Below, piece after piece: positions 1 to 13,600 of a stretch of 64,000 nt of DNA (its first letter is position 1; each line of letters starts with the position of its first letter). Under the pieces are notes generated by a model. The model was not told the DNA's origin, made no database searches, and saw nothing but the letters and a program-made list of their open reading frames with translations. Source of the DNA: Mesaphorura yosii (lineage: Eukaryota; Arthropoda; Collembola; Poduromorpha; Tullbergiidae); NCBI GenBank assembly GCA_009869945.1, contig WIXG01000074.1:62001-126000 (forward strand), in the 5' to 3' direction. Position numbers and translations under genes: made by a program.

Positions 1-2870
1 TTACATGAAATTTGGATACAGGCGGCTCAGGCTTCGAGAGAGCAGGCTCGGCAGGGCTGCAATTAAAGTTGATACCATTACGATTCGAGTGCGCCCAGGC
101 CGAGGTTGAATCGTGGTCGTAAAATTATGCGGTTTGAATTTGGCATGCAGCGTGGCACAGCTTACAGTAAATGTACAAATACGAAGAAATACCAAGAAGA
201 GAAACGATGATGATGAATTGTAAAAGGCAAAAGGAAAGTCTATCATGGTTCGATCCTGCTGTGCTTTTGTCAAGAAACCCAACGTGGTGTTGGCAATGTT
301 TGCCACTTCACTTGTGCACTGCGCAGACCAGGCTGCTCGATTAAGAATCTGGCAAAAGGCAAACAGACAACTACAACTGCTGATCTGCGGTACGAGAAAC
401 TGAAAGGGAAACTTTTGCCTAATTCCAAGGGAACTCACAAAATCGTGCAAAAAATTAGACCCATCATGGATCTATTGCTTGGATCGATATGAGATTGAAA
501 GGTTTGTTCATTTTAAGATAACCTTTAAAAACAATACTTTTTCCTGAATCCAACAATAAATTACCATTTTTATTATGCAGGCTGAGAGGAAGTTGATTAA
601 ATTTTGTGATCGTAGGCTTTTTGTATTCCTGGAAGTCAAATACAGAAATAAAGAGTAGAAGAGGAGCGACCGCCTTCTCAAAATTGAAATCAAGCACCTA
701 ATTAGAGAGGATCTGCCGAGTACCTCAGTCTAGTGAAAGAAGCACAAGGAAAAAGAAGCCGCATGATTAATTTATGACCTCACAACTTCAACAACTGCGT
801 CTCACCCTTCTTCCACGAACTCCACCGTGTTTTACACCCTTTCATCTCACAATTCTCGCTCTCGTCTTGCCGCTGTCTGTCTTGCTTGATTATGATTACG
901 AGTTCCAACTGTGTAACGTTCAAGTTCAAGTTCAACAATGATGTCGGTAATGGAGTTCAAGCCACGAAGTTCAGCAGGGTGCAAAGCAGTGCCTGCGTGC
1001 TCTGTCTCCATTAAATGGCATCAATTTCTTAATCAGGCCGTGAACTGTTGTTTGGTAGCAATTTGATTTGATTGACTTCTTTGATTAAGGATTAAGACCG
1101 ATTCGATCAAGGCAATCAAGAGATCATATTTTGAAGAGGTTCATGTGTGTTCGTGGCGTAAATTGTAACATGCTGTTCCAAACCAATTCTCCAACTTGAG
1201 TCGCCAACATGAAAAGCGTGCTCGTGTTCGCAATCACGATAGAATATTCTAATCCCACTATTTTGAATCACCGTTTCAAGTTGAATGACAGAATACAAAA
1301 TAGCAATAATTTGGGACAATTGATGAGGACGACTGCGGAGACACGACGGTCGAAAATATGAAGTTTAGGCAACTGAACTATCAACAAGCCACGTGTCACT
1401 TTGTTCAATCAACCATCAACGAGTTATGGGATTAGTGGGTTAAAGCTGTCTCTCGTGCAATGCAGCCTTCGCTTGCTTGCTGCGTTGCTCACGATTAAAG
1501 AGCACTCATGCTCACGTTTCAAGTTGATAATTCACATTTCGATTCAGAGAGTGTTCACAGACGCTTTCTTTCCCTGTCTGCGCCCGAGCCTGAGTCAAGT
1601 GCAGTGCATGAATTATTGCACTTGCTAAATGTGAATGTGAATTTATGGCTATTCGTTTGAAAGCTGAACAAGGAAAAATACGGCGGCGACGGTGACAGCG
1701 GCATAGCCTGGGAAAATATTTTGTTCATCAAGAATTGCTGAACTGCATGAAAATGAAATGAAACGAAGGCTGTGCTGTGCCCTGAAACCAAAATCCCGTT
1801 GACTTTATTTACACGTTGCTAATCACGAACAATCAAGTATAATGCTTGGCAGAAGGTTGCCTTTACGCTGGACGTACGTTCGCTGAATTTCAAGTGAAGT
1901 TTCCTGATCTGGTCGGCATAAATATTCACAGCCACACTGATAAATGCTAATACAAGCCTAATGAGAGCAAAATGGCAAAACGTTGCCGCTGCGCTGCACA
2001 GGATAATCACCTGAATCAAGAGACAATGTGATTGCCCAAAGGGATGCTAATCAAGTCGAAATAAATACAATTGGCATACAATGGTCGAAGAGGTTGCTAC
2101 AAGTTACAAATACAAAATATATGTAGGCTCAAATCGCTCAGCACTTGATTCCTGAGGTATTCGACAATTTTTGCAAACCAAAATTGGTTTATTTGTATTT
2201 TAAAGAATACTGATAGCAAAATCGTCAACGCTAACATTTTGTACTGTGTGTATAAAAATTGTGCAACCCTTGGTGGTGTCATTTTATACGCTCAAGCGAT
2301 TTCATATTCGATTCAATGGAGTTCTTTATTCTTTACTTCCCTTCCCGAGTTGGACTCGCACGAGAGATGAAGATTGATATCTGCTGCTCCGTCTGTGTCT
2401 GTCTGTGTCTTTTCCCTTTCGCCCAAGGAGTGTGTTTTCGTGGGTGAGTCGCCCAATGAGGACCATACCTGAGACAACTCATGCGCTCCGCCTTAACCCT
2501 TACTGCGACTATTGCGTAATACGAATCACATCGGCGTACGTAAATATTGGCATGAAACTCACATGAATTTCATACAGCCCAGAGCCCAAGCTCAAGCGCA
2601 GTGCGATGTCAATTCGACATCGACAGAATTCTTTTTCATTTTGTGCTTCATATTTTCGTATTCGTATTTCTCAGCAAGATGATCCTGCTTGCTCTTGCTT
2701 CGTGGGTGGGAATCGACGCAACGGAGCTAAAATCGTGAAAGCTTGTTAGGATTTCGGAATTTCGTAATCGCAAGTGCAAGTTTATTGAGCGATTACTTCT
2801 TCTGCCTCCATAACTCGTGAAATTCACTGTGTAACTGAGAGTGCGTTATTTCCGACTTTCTCAAATCCCG
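1..2870. other. Non-coding region upstream of the Arrowhead-like gene
   Basis: No exon could be supported on either strand. Open frames here, including a 149-codon minus frame at the left edge, show no recognisable domain and no matching splice phases. The stretch is AT-rich with scattered TAATTA-type motifs towards its right end. It is the likely place for 5' untranslated exons, promoter and enhancers of the LIM-homeobox gene, but nothing specific was identified. Confidence 0.5.
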
Positions 2871-5800
2871 ATGGATCTCAGCAGTGCGCCAGAAGAAAAC
2901 AATAACATCAATTCTAAGGTGGTAGCACTTTGTCTTAATTATGATTAATTTCATTCGAATCCCATCTGTAAATTAATTAGCGATTAGTCTGACTTGCCTT
3001 TTGTTTGATTTTAAGATCGATCCCAGTATTTCCACATGCAAGGGATGTGGCTTCCCAATATACGACAGATTCATGTTGCAAGTCAGCGGATTCTCATGGC
3101 ACATCAAATGTCTCAAATGTTCCTCGTGTGGAATACTCCTGGAAAATGAGTCAATTTGCTACCTGAGAAATTCAGTCGTATTTTGCCGGACCGACTATCA
3201 AAGGTAAGGTCGAACTCTGACTTTCTGCTACTTGGCACGGGCAAAAAATTTCATTCGTACATCTGCATAGTGCAATGATGCATGCTCACGGCTCACTCGG
3301 TAATAAGTTCAAATTAAGAATGATAATATTTTCGCCCACATTGTCATTTACTTGTATATTGTCACTTTAACTCAATTACAAAGCAAAAACACAAAAGCTT
3401 GGCATCTTTATTTTCCTAAAATACTGCATACATTTTCCGAGTGAATGGCACAGGGTTTGGCGCGCGTATCAATCAGCAAATACAATTACTCAAATAATCA
3501 ACACCTATTCAGTGGACCCAAACCCCAAATAATCCAATTACCACCCATACAATGCAATGTGTGCGCCGCAATTGGTTGAATGGATGGGTATTTTATATTT
3601 TCTACATGCTTGTTAGCGAATGCAAGAAAAGACAATCCAATAAAATTTAAAAAGAACACAAAGAGCACAACATACAAAATAAATTCTGAGCAACACGACA
3701 GGAACCGAAACGCTGGATTTCTGGAGAGACTGCGCGTGTGGTAGAAGACAAATTTGAACGGTGTGAGGAAACTGCTGGCCTTATCTCAAAGCGTGGAAGT
3801 TGATCAACATTTTACATCTAATGAAATTGTAGAAGATGAACGAATATTCGAGCCTTAATCCGTGTCAGCCTTGAATTTTTCGTTTCTGTGAATAAATTTT
3901 CTCTTTTTGTTCCATGTGAATTTCGCCCGGACAAATTTTCGACTCGCTGTTTCACTTTCTCCATTCTTCTTTTGTTAGTTTTTCAAATCACATCCTTTTG
4001 ATTTGTGAAGCGAAAAAAGACGAAATGTAACAATTGGATGTGAGAATTTGCATTTTCCAGAAAATCCAATACGCAGCGTACGAACACCGAGCTCGAGCTA
4101 GTGCATGGAACGGGAAACGGCAAATTAGATTTGGAATTGTAAAAAAAGAAATATCCGAGGACGAGAATTGAAAGGAAATTTAGAATTCATAAGCTTTCGT
4201 CTTTTGTATTTGCGCTTTGTGCGTTGCGCTCGTTGCTCGGCACGAATTTATGCTTTTCGAGCGAGTTCAATCTGAATTCTAAAGTTTAATTTTTATTTCG
4301 TATTCTTGTTTGACAAGGTTGTTCTTCACAAAATGTGCTAAATGCTCCCGCCCAATTTGCGCATCCGACTGGGTGCGGAGAGCCCGAGACCAAGTCTATC
4401 ATCTCGCGTGCTTTGCGTGCGATGGCTGCAAGCGGCAACTATCGACGGGGGAACATTTCGCACTAGCCGAAGATAAGGTCCTTTGCAAGCTACATTTTCA
4501 AGAACTGTTTGACGATGGCCACACGTCCAACGAAGGTGAGAAAACATCAATGCAATCGAAAGACTCAACTTTAAGCTAACTCGGCTATCTTGAGCTTTTG
4601 CTTCTATTTCGACGGGCAGCAAGTAATTGAAGAGGCTTCCATTTAAGGCCATTTCGTACCACTCATAAATTAGAAAGTATCACTGCTTGCGTCTGTTGAC
4701 ATAAAAAGTTTGTCGAGACTTTACTTCATTTGTCATCCTATTCAGACTCCTAATTTCTTTTGAAGTTGCTTCGTGCATTTGACAAAATATTTTGATTTTT
4801 TACTTCCTAACTCGATTTAACATTCTCGTATTTTGCATTTCTCTAAAGTATTTCTGCATAGACGAGATCGAAATAGATTAGGCAGGCTGAATCACTCCTT
4901 CTCGTAGTTGTAATTTCATGTTACGTACACAGCAGATCATAATTTTGTCTATTTTGTGCTTTGTTTCCAATCCCCTTTCCATATCGTAGACAGTTGCGAA
5001 GACGGAGACGGATCCTCCTCCTCGTCGAGTAAATCGAAGACGAAGCGCGTGCGCACAACTTTCACCGATGAGCAGCTGCAAGTTCTCCAGGCCAACTTTC
5101 AGCAAGATTCGAATCCCGATGGGCAGGTACGTGACTCAAAATACGGATAGACGGAGATTCAACAATCACCACGCTACCAGGCTCCACCGAATTTATGACT
5201 TAATACGCATGCTTTTAGGACTTGGAGCGAATAGCCCAGATAACTGGGTTATCGAAGCGCGTAACACAAGTCTGGTTCCAAAACTCGAGAGCCCGTCAAA
5301 AGAAGCATATGGCGAAACAAAAGAAGAATTTTCATCATCACAACAATCAACATCATCTGCTACAGCATCATAATAATGCCGGTAAGCGCACAAACTGTTT
5401 CCGTTTCAGTCTCATTAGCGGATATTTATTACGTTTCGTTATGAAAAACAAATCCAATGCCAATACGAGATGATTCGTATTGGATGCGCATGACAGAGTA
5501 GGATTATTAATTCGAACTGTCTTCTTTGCCACGACTCGGCAATTTCCGACTTCGACTGAGTGCACCTGAATAGAAATCTTTTCGGTTTCTTGATTGACTT
5601 CAAGAAACAAGCACTTTACCTACAACGTTGCCTGCGCAGTGATGCGGCACTTCAAAACACACATAAAGAAGTCCTTTTACCTGCGATGGGACATACCACG
5701 ATATTCATTTGATCAAAAACTCTCATTTTTCTTCTCCTGTTTGTGTGCAGGAAGAAAAATGACTTAAAAATATACCTCCATGTCTTGTCTCACTTGTCTG

Positions 5801-5947
5801 GGCTTCCTTACATTTAACCACATGAAATATGATTTTCTTACAGAAAGTTCATCCTTCGAGAAGCCCGCCCTCCACACCTCGCAACTGTCTGACTCGGACT
5901 CAGCGTCAGGAGCCTCGCCACTCACAATGCTGTACACCTTCAATTGA
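2871..5947 (+). CDS. Awh: Arrowhead-like LIM-homeodomain transcription factor (LHX6/8 class)
   Basis: DNA-binding developmental regulator acting in the nucleus; in flies Arrowhead controls imaginal and histoblast precursors and a subset of neurons. Six exons: 2871-2918, 3016-3203, 4318-4535, 4990-5126, 5219-5381 and 5844-5947, all phase-consistent, giving 285 residues; fly Awh is of similar length. Exon 2 holds LIM1 (CKGC, SWHIKC, CSSC, then a late Cys and Asp). Exon 3 holds LIM2, including the family signature [20 protein letters not shown]. Exons 4 and 5 hold the homeodomain, from [20 protein letters not shown] to [13 protein letters not shown], with Gln50 and Asn51 present. A Ser-rich linker precedes the homeodomain and a His/Asn-rich stretch follows it. 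The C-terminus ends LTMLYTFN. The first exon ([16 protein letters not shown]) is the weakest call because its donor is GTGGTA. Two introns end in AAG rather than CAG or TAG. The family call is firm; the exact start is not. Confidence 0.93.
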
Positions 5948-5956
5948 TCGTCGAAT

Positions 5957-5962
5957 AATAAA
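5957..5962 (+). terminator. Poly(A) signal of the Arrowhead-like gene
   Basis: AATAAA starts 10 nt after the TGA stop at 5945-5947. This is a very short but plausible 3' UTR; further signals downstream could be used as well. Confidence 0.5.
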
Positions 5963-8900
5963 ATGCTGAGTCATTCCTATGAGCGTTTATCACTTGTAAT
6001 CCGCTGTAAAGCTGTAATATTGTTAGCACAGCGTTTGGAATGCAAGATGAAGAGTCGGACGTCTCAAGATTTTAAGAGCCAAGAAAAGGAGGCCAGGCCA
6101 TGCCCACAAATCACCGTCATCAACCCGAAAATCAACCAACCGAACTGAATTAAAGCAAGCATTGCATTGACTTCAGAAGATTTGAAACAAGTTCCGCCAT
6201 TAATTACCCAAGTACAAGAAGAGTACGTTTGCATTTTTTGTCTCATTAGTCAATAGGGGACATTTTAACAAGCTTTAATTGGAAAATCTTGGAATAAAAA
6301 AGTCGAATTTATTGGATCAACCATTGTTTATGAAAATGGGCATTGATTTATGAGAATGAATTTATTATTTTAGCGATAAAATCATGTACGACAATAAAAA
6401 CAATCTCGACCGATCTCTTCGGAACCTCATCTCATTCGAGAAAAAGCACGAGGAATGACACTCACATTTTTAGGATTCAGTGTTAAAATGGAAAATGATC
6501 TCTCCTGCGTCTATTTGATTTCGTGACACTCCATTAATAATAATTCATGTATAAAAATACTTTTAAATTATTTGTATGAGTACAACTACAGCAAAGCATT
6601 GTGCATTGCATTGGATCTTGGATGTTTGCAGAGTGACACAACAATAACAACATAAAAAACGAATGCAGTCGTAGCAGTATTCGTATAAAAAGAATGGCAG
6701 TGAGATAGCAAAAGATATGGAACATTCGAATTCGAACATTATTTTCATTTCAATTCAATTTTCGATTGTTGCTTGCTGTAAAATACTGCATGCATGTTCC
6801 CAGACACGAGATACTCGATCGGATAAGAATTTACGTTGGGGATTGAGCAGGTACGATATTGTAATTGTAATGGAGACGCGGTCGCAGGCGCAGACGGAGG
6901 CATTACGTGTTTGGCGTTCAGCGTTTTATATGCATGCGATATCAAAGTGCGTTTCCTGCATAGCATTTTTTGTTCTGTCGAGTTAACAATTGAGTTAATG
7001 AAGGAAGACGGGAAAAAATTAAACGAGGAACCTCGAGCACATCACCACACTACTGAAGTCATAGCTGTATAACCACGTTAAAGAGGAATGGGCCGTACTT
7101 TTAATATTTCTTTCGGTATCGAGCCTGAGTCTGAACGCTGGCTTCGTATTTGAGTTGATAAATTATCATTTTCTTAGACGTTGACCACAAAAGCGCAAAT
7201 TCACGTAACGTAACCCTTGCGCAACTTGAAATTATTCTTCTACAAGCCGCCACCACCGCAATCGTCACAATGACATACTTGATTGAGGGCGCAGTGGATT
7301 CTGTGCTTTTAATACTGGGCAGCAAAACATTTCTGAATGAGTAACTCCAATCCACCCTGATTTCACGATTCCACCCTCTGCTCTGCCGCATGCTCGACTG
7401 TGTCTCCCGATCCATTGTAATTAGGCTCAATTTAGGATGCAGAAAATTGGGAAACACCGAAGTGTATAATGCGCCTCGGCAGGGGGCTGCAGTCACCACG
7501 ATTTGTTAAACCAGACTGATTTTTCGGATCTTTTGTTGTCTGATTCCTCTTGCTCAGTGCGTGCACATTGCGTATTACGGAATAAAAAATGCTCGCAGCA
7601 GCTAATTCGTTTATCTGTATCGTCAAGCCAAGTTGCGAGTTGCACCGCACCGGGTACCGTTTTTACGTGAGGCCATGTGAGGCGTAAATAATTTATTGAT
7701 TGGTTGTAATTCTCGCTGATAATCTCGTCCAGCGCATTTGCGTTTTCATTTGCATGTGTATTTACAGAACGACAAATGGGAGTTGTTTGGGCGAGATTTT
7801 ATTAAGGTGGATTCTTGCATTGCATTGCGTGTAATCCTGTCCTGAATAAACTGAACGTAATTGACTGGGTAAACAAAGGACAGCAAATGTTACAAATACG
7901 TAACAATCCCTGGTAATATCATTTGCGAGGCAGTCGATGCGATACACTGCTAAAATGAACAGAAAAGGGGCCGAACTCGAACTCGCTGAACAAGACGAAC
8001 GCGTCGCCCCAGCCCAAGTTTTCTATTCTTCCGTGTTGGCGTTGAGCTGCTGCCGCTTGTTTCGTTGGTATTGGCGTGTCCTGCATTATAAATCGACAGA
8101 GCGGAGAAAGTTGTACGATTTGCTGTGTCGCGTAAAGAGAAATTCAGAAACTCTGTCCTGCTTTCCCTCGATACAAATAAAACGAGTGCAGAACGAAAAT
8201 ATCTCAGCAGAGCGGGCGATTCCCCTTCAAGTTTCTATTCAGGTCCAACTGAACTCTCGTTCTCGTTCTTGAAGGAGATAATTCAATTTTTGATCAAAAC
8301 TATGACCCACGCCGTGGCATGCGCCTGGAATCTGGAATTATCTTGAACAATTTCTCGCAGCACAAGCACAATGAATTCACGTGAACGTGTACAATGTATG
8401 GATTCATTCACTCAGTGTAGAGTTCACGATGAACTGCGAAGTCCACCAGTCCAACATCAAATTAAATCAGGCGCGCCTGTACCAGTTCGAGACTTAAGAC
8501 TTAAGAGTCCTCAAAAGTGTATTCACTGGAAACAAGAGTCAAACTACTAAATGCTGGATACTGGAGTGGATGAGTCAAGGACGACTCTTTTAAAACAGCC
8601 TGCAGTCTACTGCAGTCAATTTTAACCTTGCTATATATCCTTATTGACTACATGAAATACAGAAGTACACCGAAGAAATTTTTCGAAAGCCGCTCGTTTA
8701 AAGCAATTTCAGTTAGACAACAATGCCCAAAGACGTTGATGTTAATTCTCCGATTAATTTAATGCAATGCAGCGCAGTTGGCAGTTCTACGCAGGCTTCG
8801 AGTAATTTACTCACACAAGTTGTAATTATACGTCGGAAGAATGATTCTTAATGAAGTCAGTAGTCGACACAGCACAAGCCATTAAACCATAGGACCTGGT

Positions 8901-10583
8901 GACTTTCTTGCTTTGGTGGTCCAGAAAATAGCACATTTATCAAACGATGGTCGTAGAGTCTACGTCTGAAGTCTGCCGATACCGACAAAGACAAAGCACA
9001 AGCGCACTGATTCACTGATATTCAATGTAACGCCGTGTTGCTATTAAGGCACAGTAGGAAGTTTACCCTTCGGCTCCGCTCCGCTGTGTAATTATTGTTA
9101 CAGTTGATCTTGATTGAAAGTGCATGGCATGGATTGCTCTCGCTCTATTGTCTTAATAATTTGGATACGTTTATTTCGCAATTTAGCTTGATTAAGTCTA
9201 GCAATTAACAAAGAAGGCCTCACCAAGCCGAGACGCCAAGTCGGTGTTTGTATAGAACGTGGAAAACCTCTTGCATTAGTAAATATTCGCTCTTAGTTCC
9301 AAATCCCAATGTTGTAACGTTGAGCCGAAGCCTAAATACAGTCGCTGAGGGTGACGAGCCATCTCTCGAACCTGAAACTAAAGATTTCCAAGTAGCTAGG
9401 CCTGGAATTCATCCGTGACTTGCCACTGTGAGTTGAGATTCCACATCTTTGTCCACGTCCACGCTTCCAGCTTTACTTCTAGTCCAAAGAAGTGCCGTAC
9501 TTGGCAAACATTGTGACCTCCTTCATCTGCATTCTTCTCAATTCAGTCACCGTCTTCGTGTGGCAAATCACGTTTGGGACACCAATATGGTGATGGTAGT
9601 AGGAACAATGACGAACGTGTTGAGTCCATGGTGGGAATTTCTGGAGATTCTTCAGCCGAGAGTAGCACAGATGACACCACGAATTTAGCCTGCCTGTTCG
9701 CAAACAAAGTGCACAGACGAATTAACCTGAGGTATAGATAGCGTTAATAATTATCGCGCACAGCACGAGAATACCTTTGTGGTAATCCCCGAGTAAAAGG
9801 CGTCTGCAACTCTTACAGGAATCTCCGCCACTGATGAAACAAACTACAGGAATCGGTCTTCGTAATTCCGCAGTCCAACGTTTCAGCCCAACGTTGTAAT
9901 GTCCCGGACTGACAGACGTGAATCAATCATCTTTGTCTTCGTGTGCATTGATTTTGTTAATGGAGAATATTTTTATGGTGTCACAATTTTGTCAACTTAC
10001 CCAGGTGTCCCCATGAATTAAAGGTTAGTCTCAAACATCCGGTGCCAGCGCCAGCAGGTAGTTGAAACGGCAGTGTCCAACTTTCAACTGAAAAGTGACC
10101 AACCACCGAATGTTCTAAAGCCCTAAATGAAGTCATGATTATAGCTCATGACCGTGTATTAGATTGAATTTGGTATGAAAATTGGTCGTGGCCAAATTGA
10201 TCACATTTCTCAATGCTGCAGAAACTCATCGCTTTGCTCCTGACGGTCCTTTCGTTTACATTTGCATGTGCGCGTGCACGTCCAAAAGTATGGCCCGTCT
10301 ATCATTACTGTAATAGTTGTGTTTATGTGTGCAATTTTTCATCCATGATTTTTCACCATGAATAAATAAAATCCTGAATAGAAATAAGTTCGATCGTGCA
10401 TGACAAATGAGGTATGAGCACGAGATCGCGATCTTTTCAAAGCATGGGCACGAGCGAAATTGGCTTGCATTGGGAGAAACGCTTGTGCGTTTCATGCTTT
10501 ATGTAGAATGATATGATTGCTTGATTATGATTGGGGATAGATAGTCCGGCAGTAGTAAGCAGTACACAGCTTTTAGACCGTCA
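5963..10583. other. Intergenic region, no gene recognised
   Basis: About 4.6 kb between the plus-strand Arrowhead-like gene and the end of the minus-strand dynein-tail gene. Short open frames occur on both strands (for example 7101-7499 minus and 7937-8272 plus), but none has a recognisable motif or consistent splice borders. I searched specifically for motor-domain exons on the minus strand downstream of the dynein tail (P-loop regions, further linker exons) and saw none. Confidence 0.5.
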
Positions 10584-10589
10584 TTTATT
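10584..10589 (-). terminator. Poly(A) signal of the dynein-tail gene
   Basis: AATAAA on the minus strand, about 60 nt downstream of the TGA at 10651-10653. Its position supports transcription ending here rather than continuing into motor-domain exons. Confidence 0.5.
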
Positions 10590-10650
10590 TAGCAATTCGT
10601 ATTTCATGAGACACACAAAACTTCTTGTACTCCAATTGAGCTTACCAAAA

Positions 10651-13600
10651 TCAAGATCGCTGCTCCTCATCGAATCGAATTTCCATTAAAAATAGATCCC
10701 CAGGAGTCAAGCGATCCGGGTCGAAGTCAAAACGAACACCTAACGTGAAAGGACAGAATTATGCCAACAAATTACAAAAGTCAACACAAAACTTCCGATT
10801 CACCATTCCTGTCGTAGAGTGTCACTCTTTCCAGGGTGCTTTCGTTTCTCAGGTCCATAAAGACGGGAATCGATCTTCTGAATTCCTTCATGGCGGCCTC
10901 GAGCTGTTTGCCAACTTCAGACGAGCGAACTGATTTTGGAAGTTTCCTCAGCTCTTGAAGATAGAACTCAATTCCGTCAGTTAAAAACTGCGCATTCAAT
11001 TCCGTCCACAACACCTGGCCCCAAGAAGCTCGCGCTTCCTGGGTATGTAAAATACATACATGACGAGATAACTGCAAGCTTGGCTTTGTTGTTGGCCCAT
11101 AAGATGCAATTAATTAATGCCCGCGTACCTTCTGACTTTGGTATATGCTGAATAAAATTGAAATCGTGTCCAAGTCTTTCAAGACTGCCAGCAATTCCGG
11201 GTAAAGGCTGCACTCAAGCCCAAAAACCTTCTCCGAGTTTGCCATTGCAACTCTTTTCTGCTCTATTATTTTATACTTTTCCCGAAATTCCTTAAATTGA
11301 CAACGGAATTTAATGATGCACTTCACTTGCATGCGCTCTCACACACTGGCACCTTACTTCCACTAAATCGACACCCCGATCCAAATCGGCACCAACTGAG
11401 CCTGGCCCTTCGTCGAAGTAACTTTTAGCAAAATCCTTGACCAGTTCACGGAAAATACCTCCCTCGTCCTTTGTGATTTTCTGGAATGTTCAAGAAGCAT
11501 GCATTGTGAGTTCTCACTTCACACCAGGCGTGATAAGGCAAGTACTCCTTACAGTAAATTTCATTTTGAGTGGCTGCATTTGTTTATCTACAACTTTAAC
11601 TTCATGAAGCCACAGCATTTGCCACCGGCACCAGATTTCTTCGAGTCGGCCAATATCCTGCTGCGGGAACTGCACGACAAAGAAATTCGACAATGGGGCT
11701 TCCAAGCCACAACTTATGGCCAATGATTCCAATGTCATGAACAAACCTCAATCTCGTACAATTTCAGAACATCATATCGTTTCAGGAGGTCTCTGTAGAG
11801 CCCTTCCACGTAAATCGTGGCGTCTTTGATGGCTTGAATTGTTAAGAATATGTGCTTCATTTCGTCCACATTCTTCGGTAAAACATGAACGTCTCGATCA
11901 TACTCCTACGTAAGCAACCAGTCAAATTACGAAATGTCCTCACAGTTAATTTGTTTAAAATCTTACCGATACAATGAGATCGAGCTCCTTGATGAGTTCC
12001 CGTGAGTTCGCGTGCAAGGCAGCACCCAGCTTGAACACCCATTCTCGCGCATGTCTGCAAATTGCGCTCATCAGTGGCTGCACGTGCAGTTTGATGCAAC
12101 CGAAAACCTTATAAGTTGATATTTCTGTAATCCGTTTTTCGATTCGAGAGTAAAAATCCAATTTCTCGTCGTATGAACCCACAGGAGGTTGCATGCTAGC
12201 AAATTCCTTGACTGTTCTTTCTTTGCTGAAGCGGATCAAGTTCTTGAATTTTCTGAACCTGTTTGAAATGCAACCAAGTGCGTCAGATTAAAAAATACGC
12301 GACCAATTAAATTAAGATTTATTTCAGCATACACACTTTTTCAAATGGATCCAAATGTCTGAGAGAATGGACTGGATATTTTCTTGTATTTTCAAGAACA
12401 TTTGAAGCATTCTAGGAATTCGACCAATTTCCAAGTAGAACGAGTAAATGAAGGGTGGCTGACCTCCTCCCTGAGGCACTGGAGGAGATTCCGTGCAGGA
12501 TGCTCGCATCCAGCGGACGAATTCTTGAGTCCTATGTTTATTATCACGGTAATCAGTGTTTTCAATCGACTTCCTTGACTGTAGCAAGCCCCTTCAGCCT
12601 TTGCCAACTTACCCTTCAACGCAATCTCGAGCTCCTTTCAATACGAGGTTAAAGATTTCGTGCGGTGGAGGATTCAGTCGGATCTCACGAGCGTGAAGCA
12701 CAGCTTCCACATAAAATAAAGGCTCGTTTTCCAATAATCGTTTTTCGTAAACGTACAGGCTTCTGATAACGAATCTATTACAATTCGTCAACAAACTTAG
12801 TGTTTTTATATAATATAACTTAGGAATGAGAGTGAATCGTACTTTCCCATGTACTGAAATATTAACTTTTCCCATCTCGCAAAATAGTGATGGAATGACG
12901 CGTGTTTACCAGTCGAGGAATTCTGAGTCAATGTTTCGAGTTTAACAAACAGCGGTGGCAATCCACGATAGTGAAGCAAAAGTTTCTCCCATATTTTAGC
13001 GCGATGCTTCTCCCAGTATTGAAAGTAGTCCTGGAACAGCCAACCTCAACACTACAATAAAGTGAACCGACAAAAAATATATTAACCATCGCAATTACCC
13101 AGCAATCAAATATTGGAAGGTCATAAGAAGCGGTTTTGTAAGGCGGTTCTTTGAAGAGAACGACATTCTTCATTTCCAGCACACGGAACCGCACGTCTCG
13201 GCCGATTTTGTTTATCTGTGACACAACTCCTCCAAAATGGCCTACTGCGTCGCTGAGAGTATTTGCATAGTCCGCCAGTGCCAACGCTGCCCAGTTCCAG
13301 TGTGTGGCTCCTTGCTCAAAGTGCTTGTCCATTTCCTGGAACAACTTGTCACACAGTTGAGCCTGTTGAAATCCCAAGTACGAATGTCTTGCATGGAAGT
13401 GCATCAAAATAGTATGCAAGATCCCTAATGCACCGACATCTCACCTCCGAAGGGCGTAATTCCAATCGTAGCTTATAATATTTCTCGACGACAGCTTCGA
13501 GTGCGAGAATGTTCGCGGTGTACTGACTTTGCTGGAGTGACACCGTTCGCAACGACTCGGCAATTGGGAAGCCGCCCATTTCCTCCAAAAGCTGGACTTC

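Noticed and set aside
1-450. 149-codon minus-strand open frame at the window edge
   Set aside because: No domain, no splice context and random-looking composition; it ends by chance at the first bases of the window.
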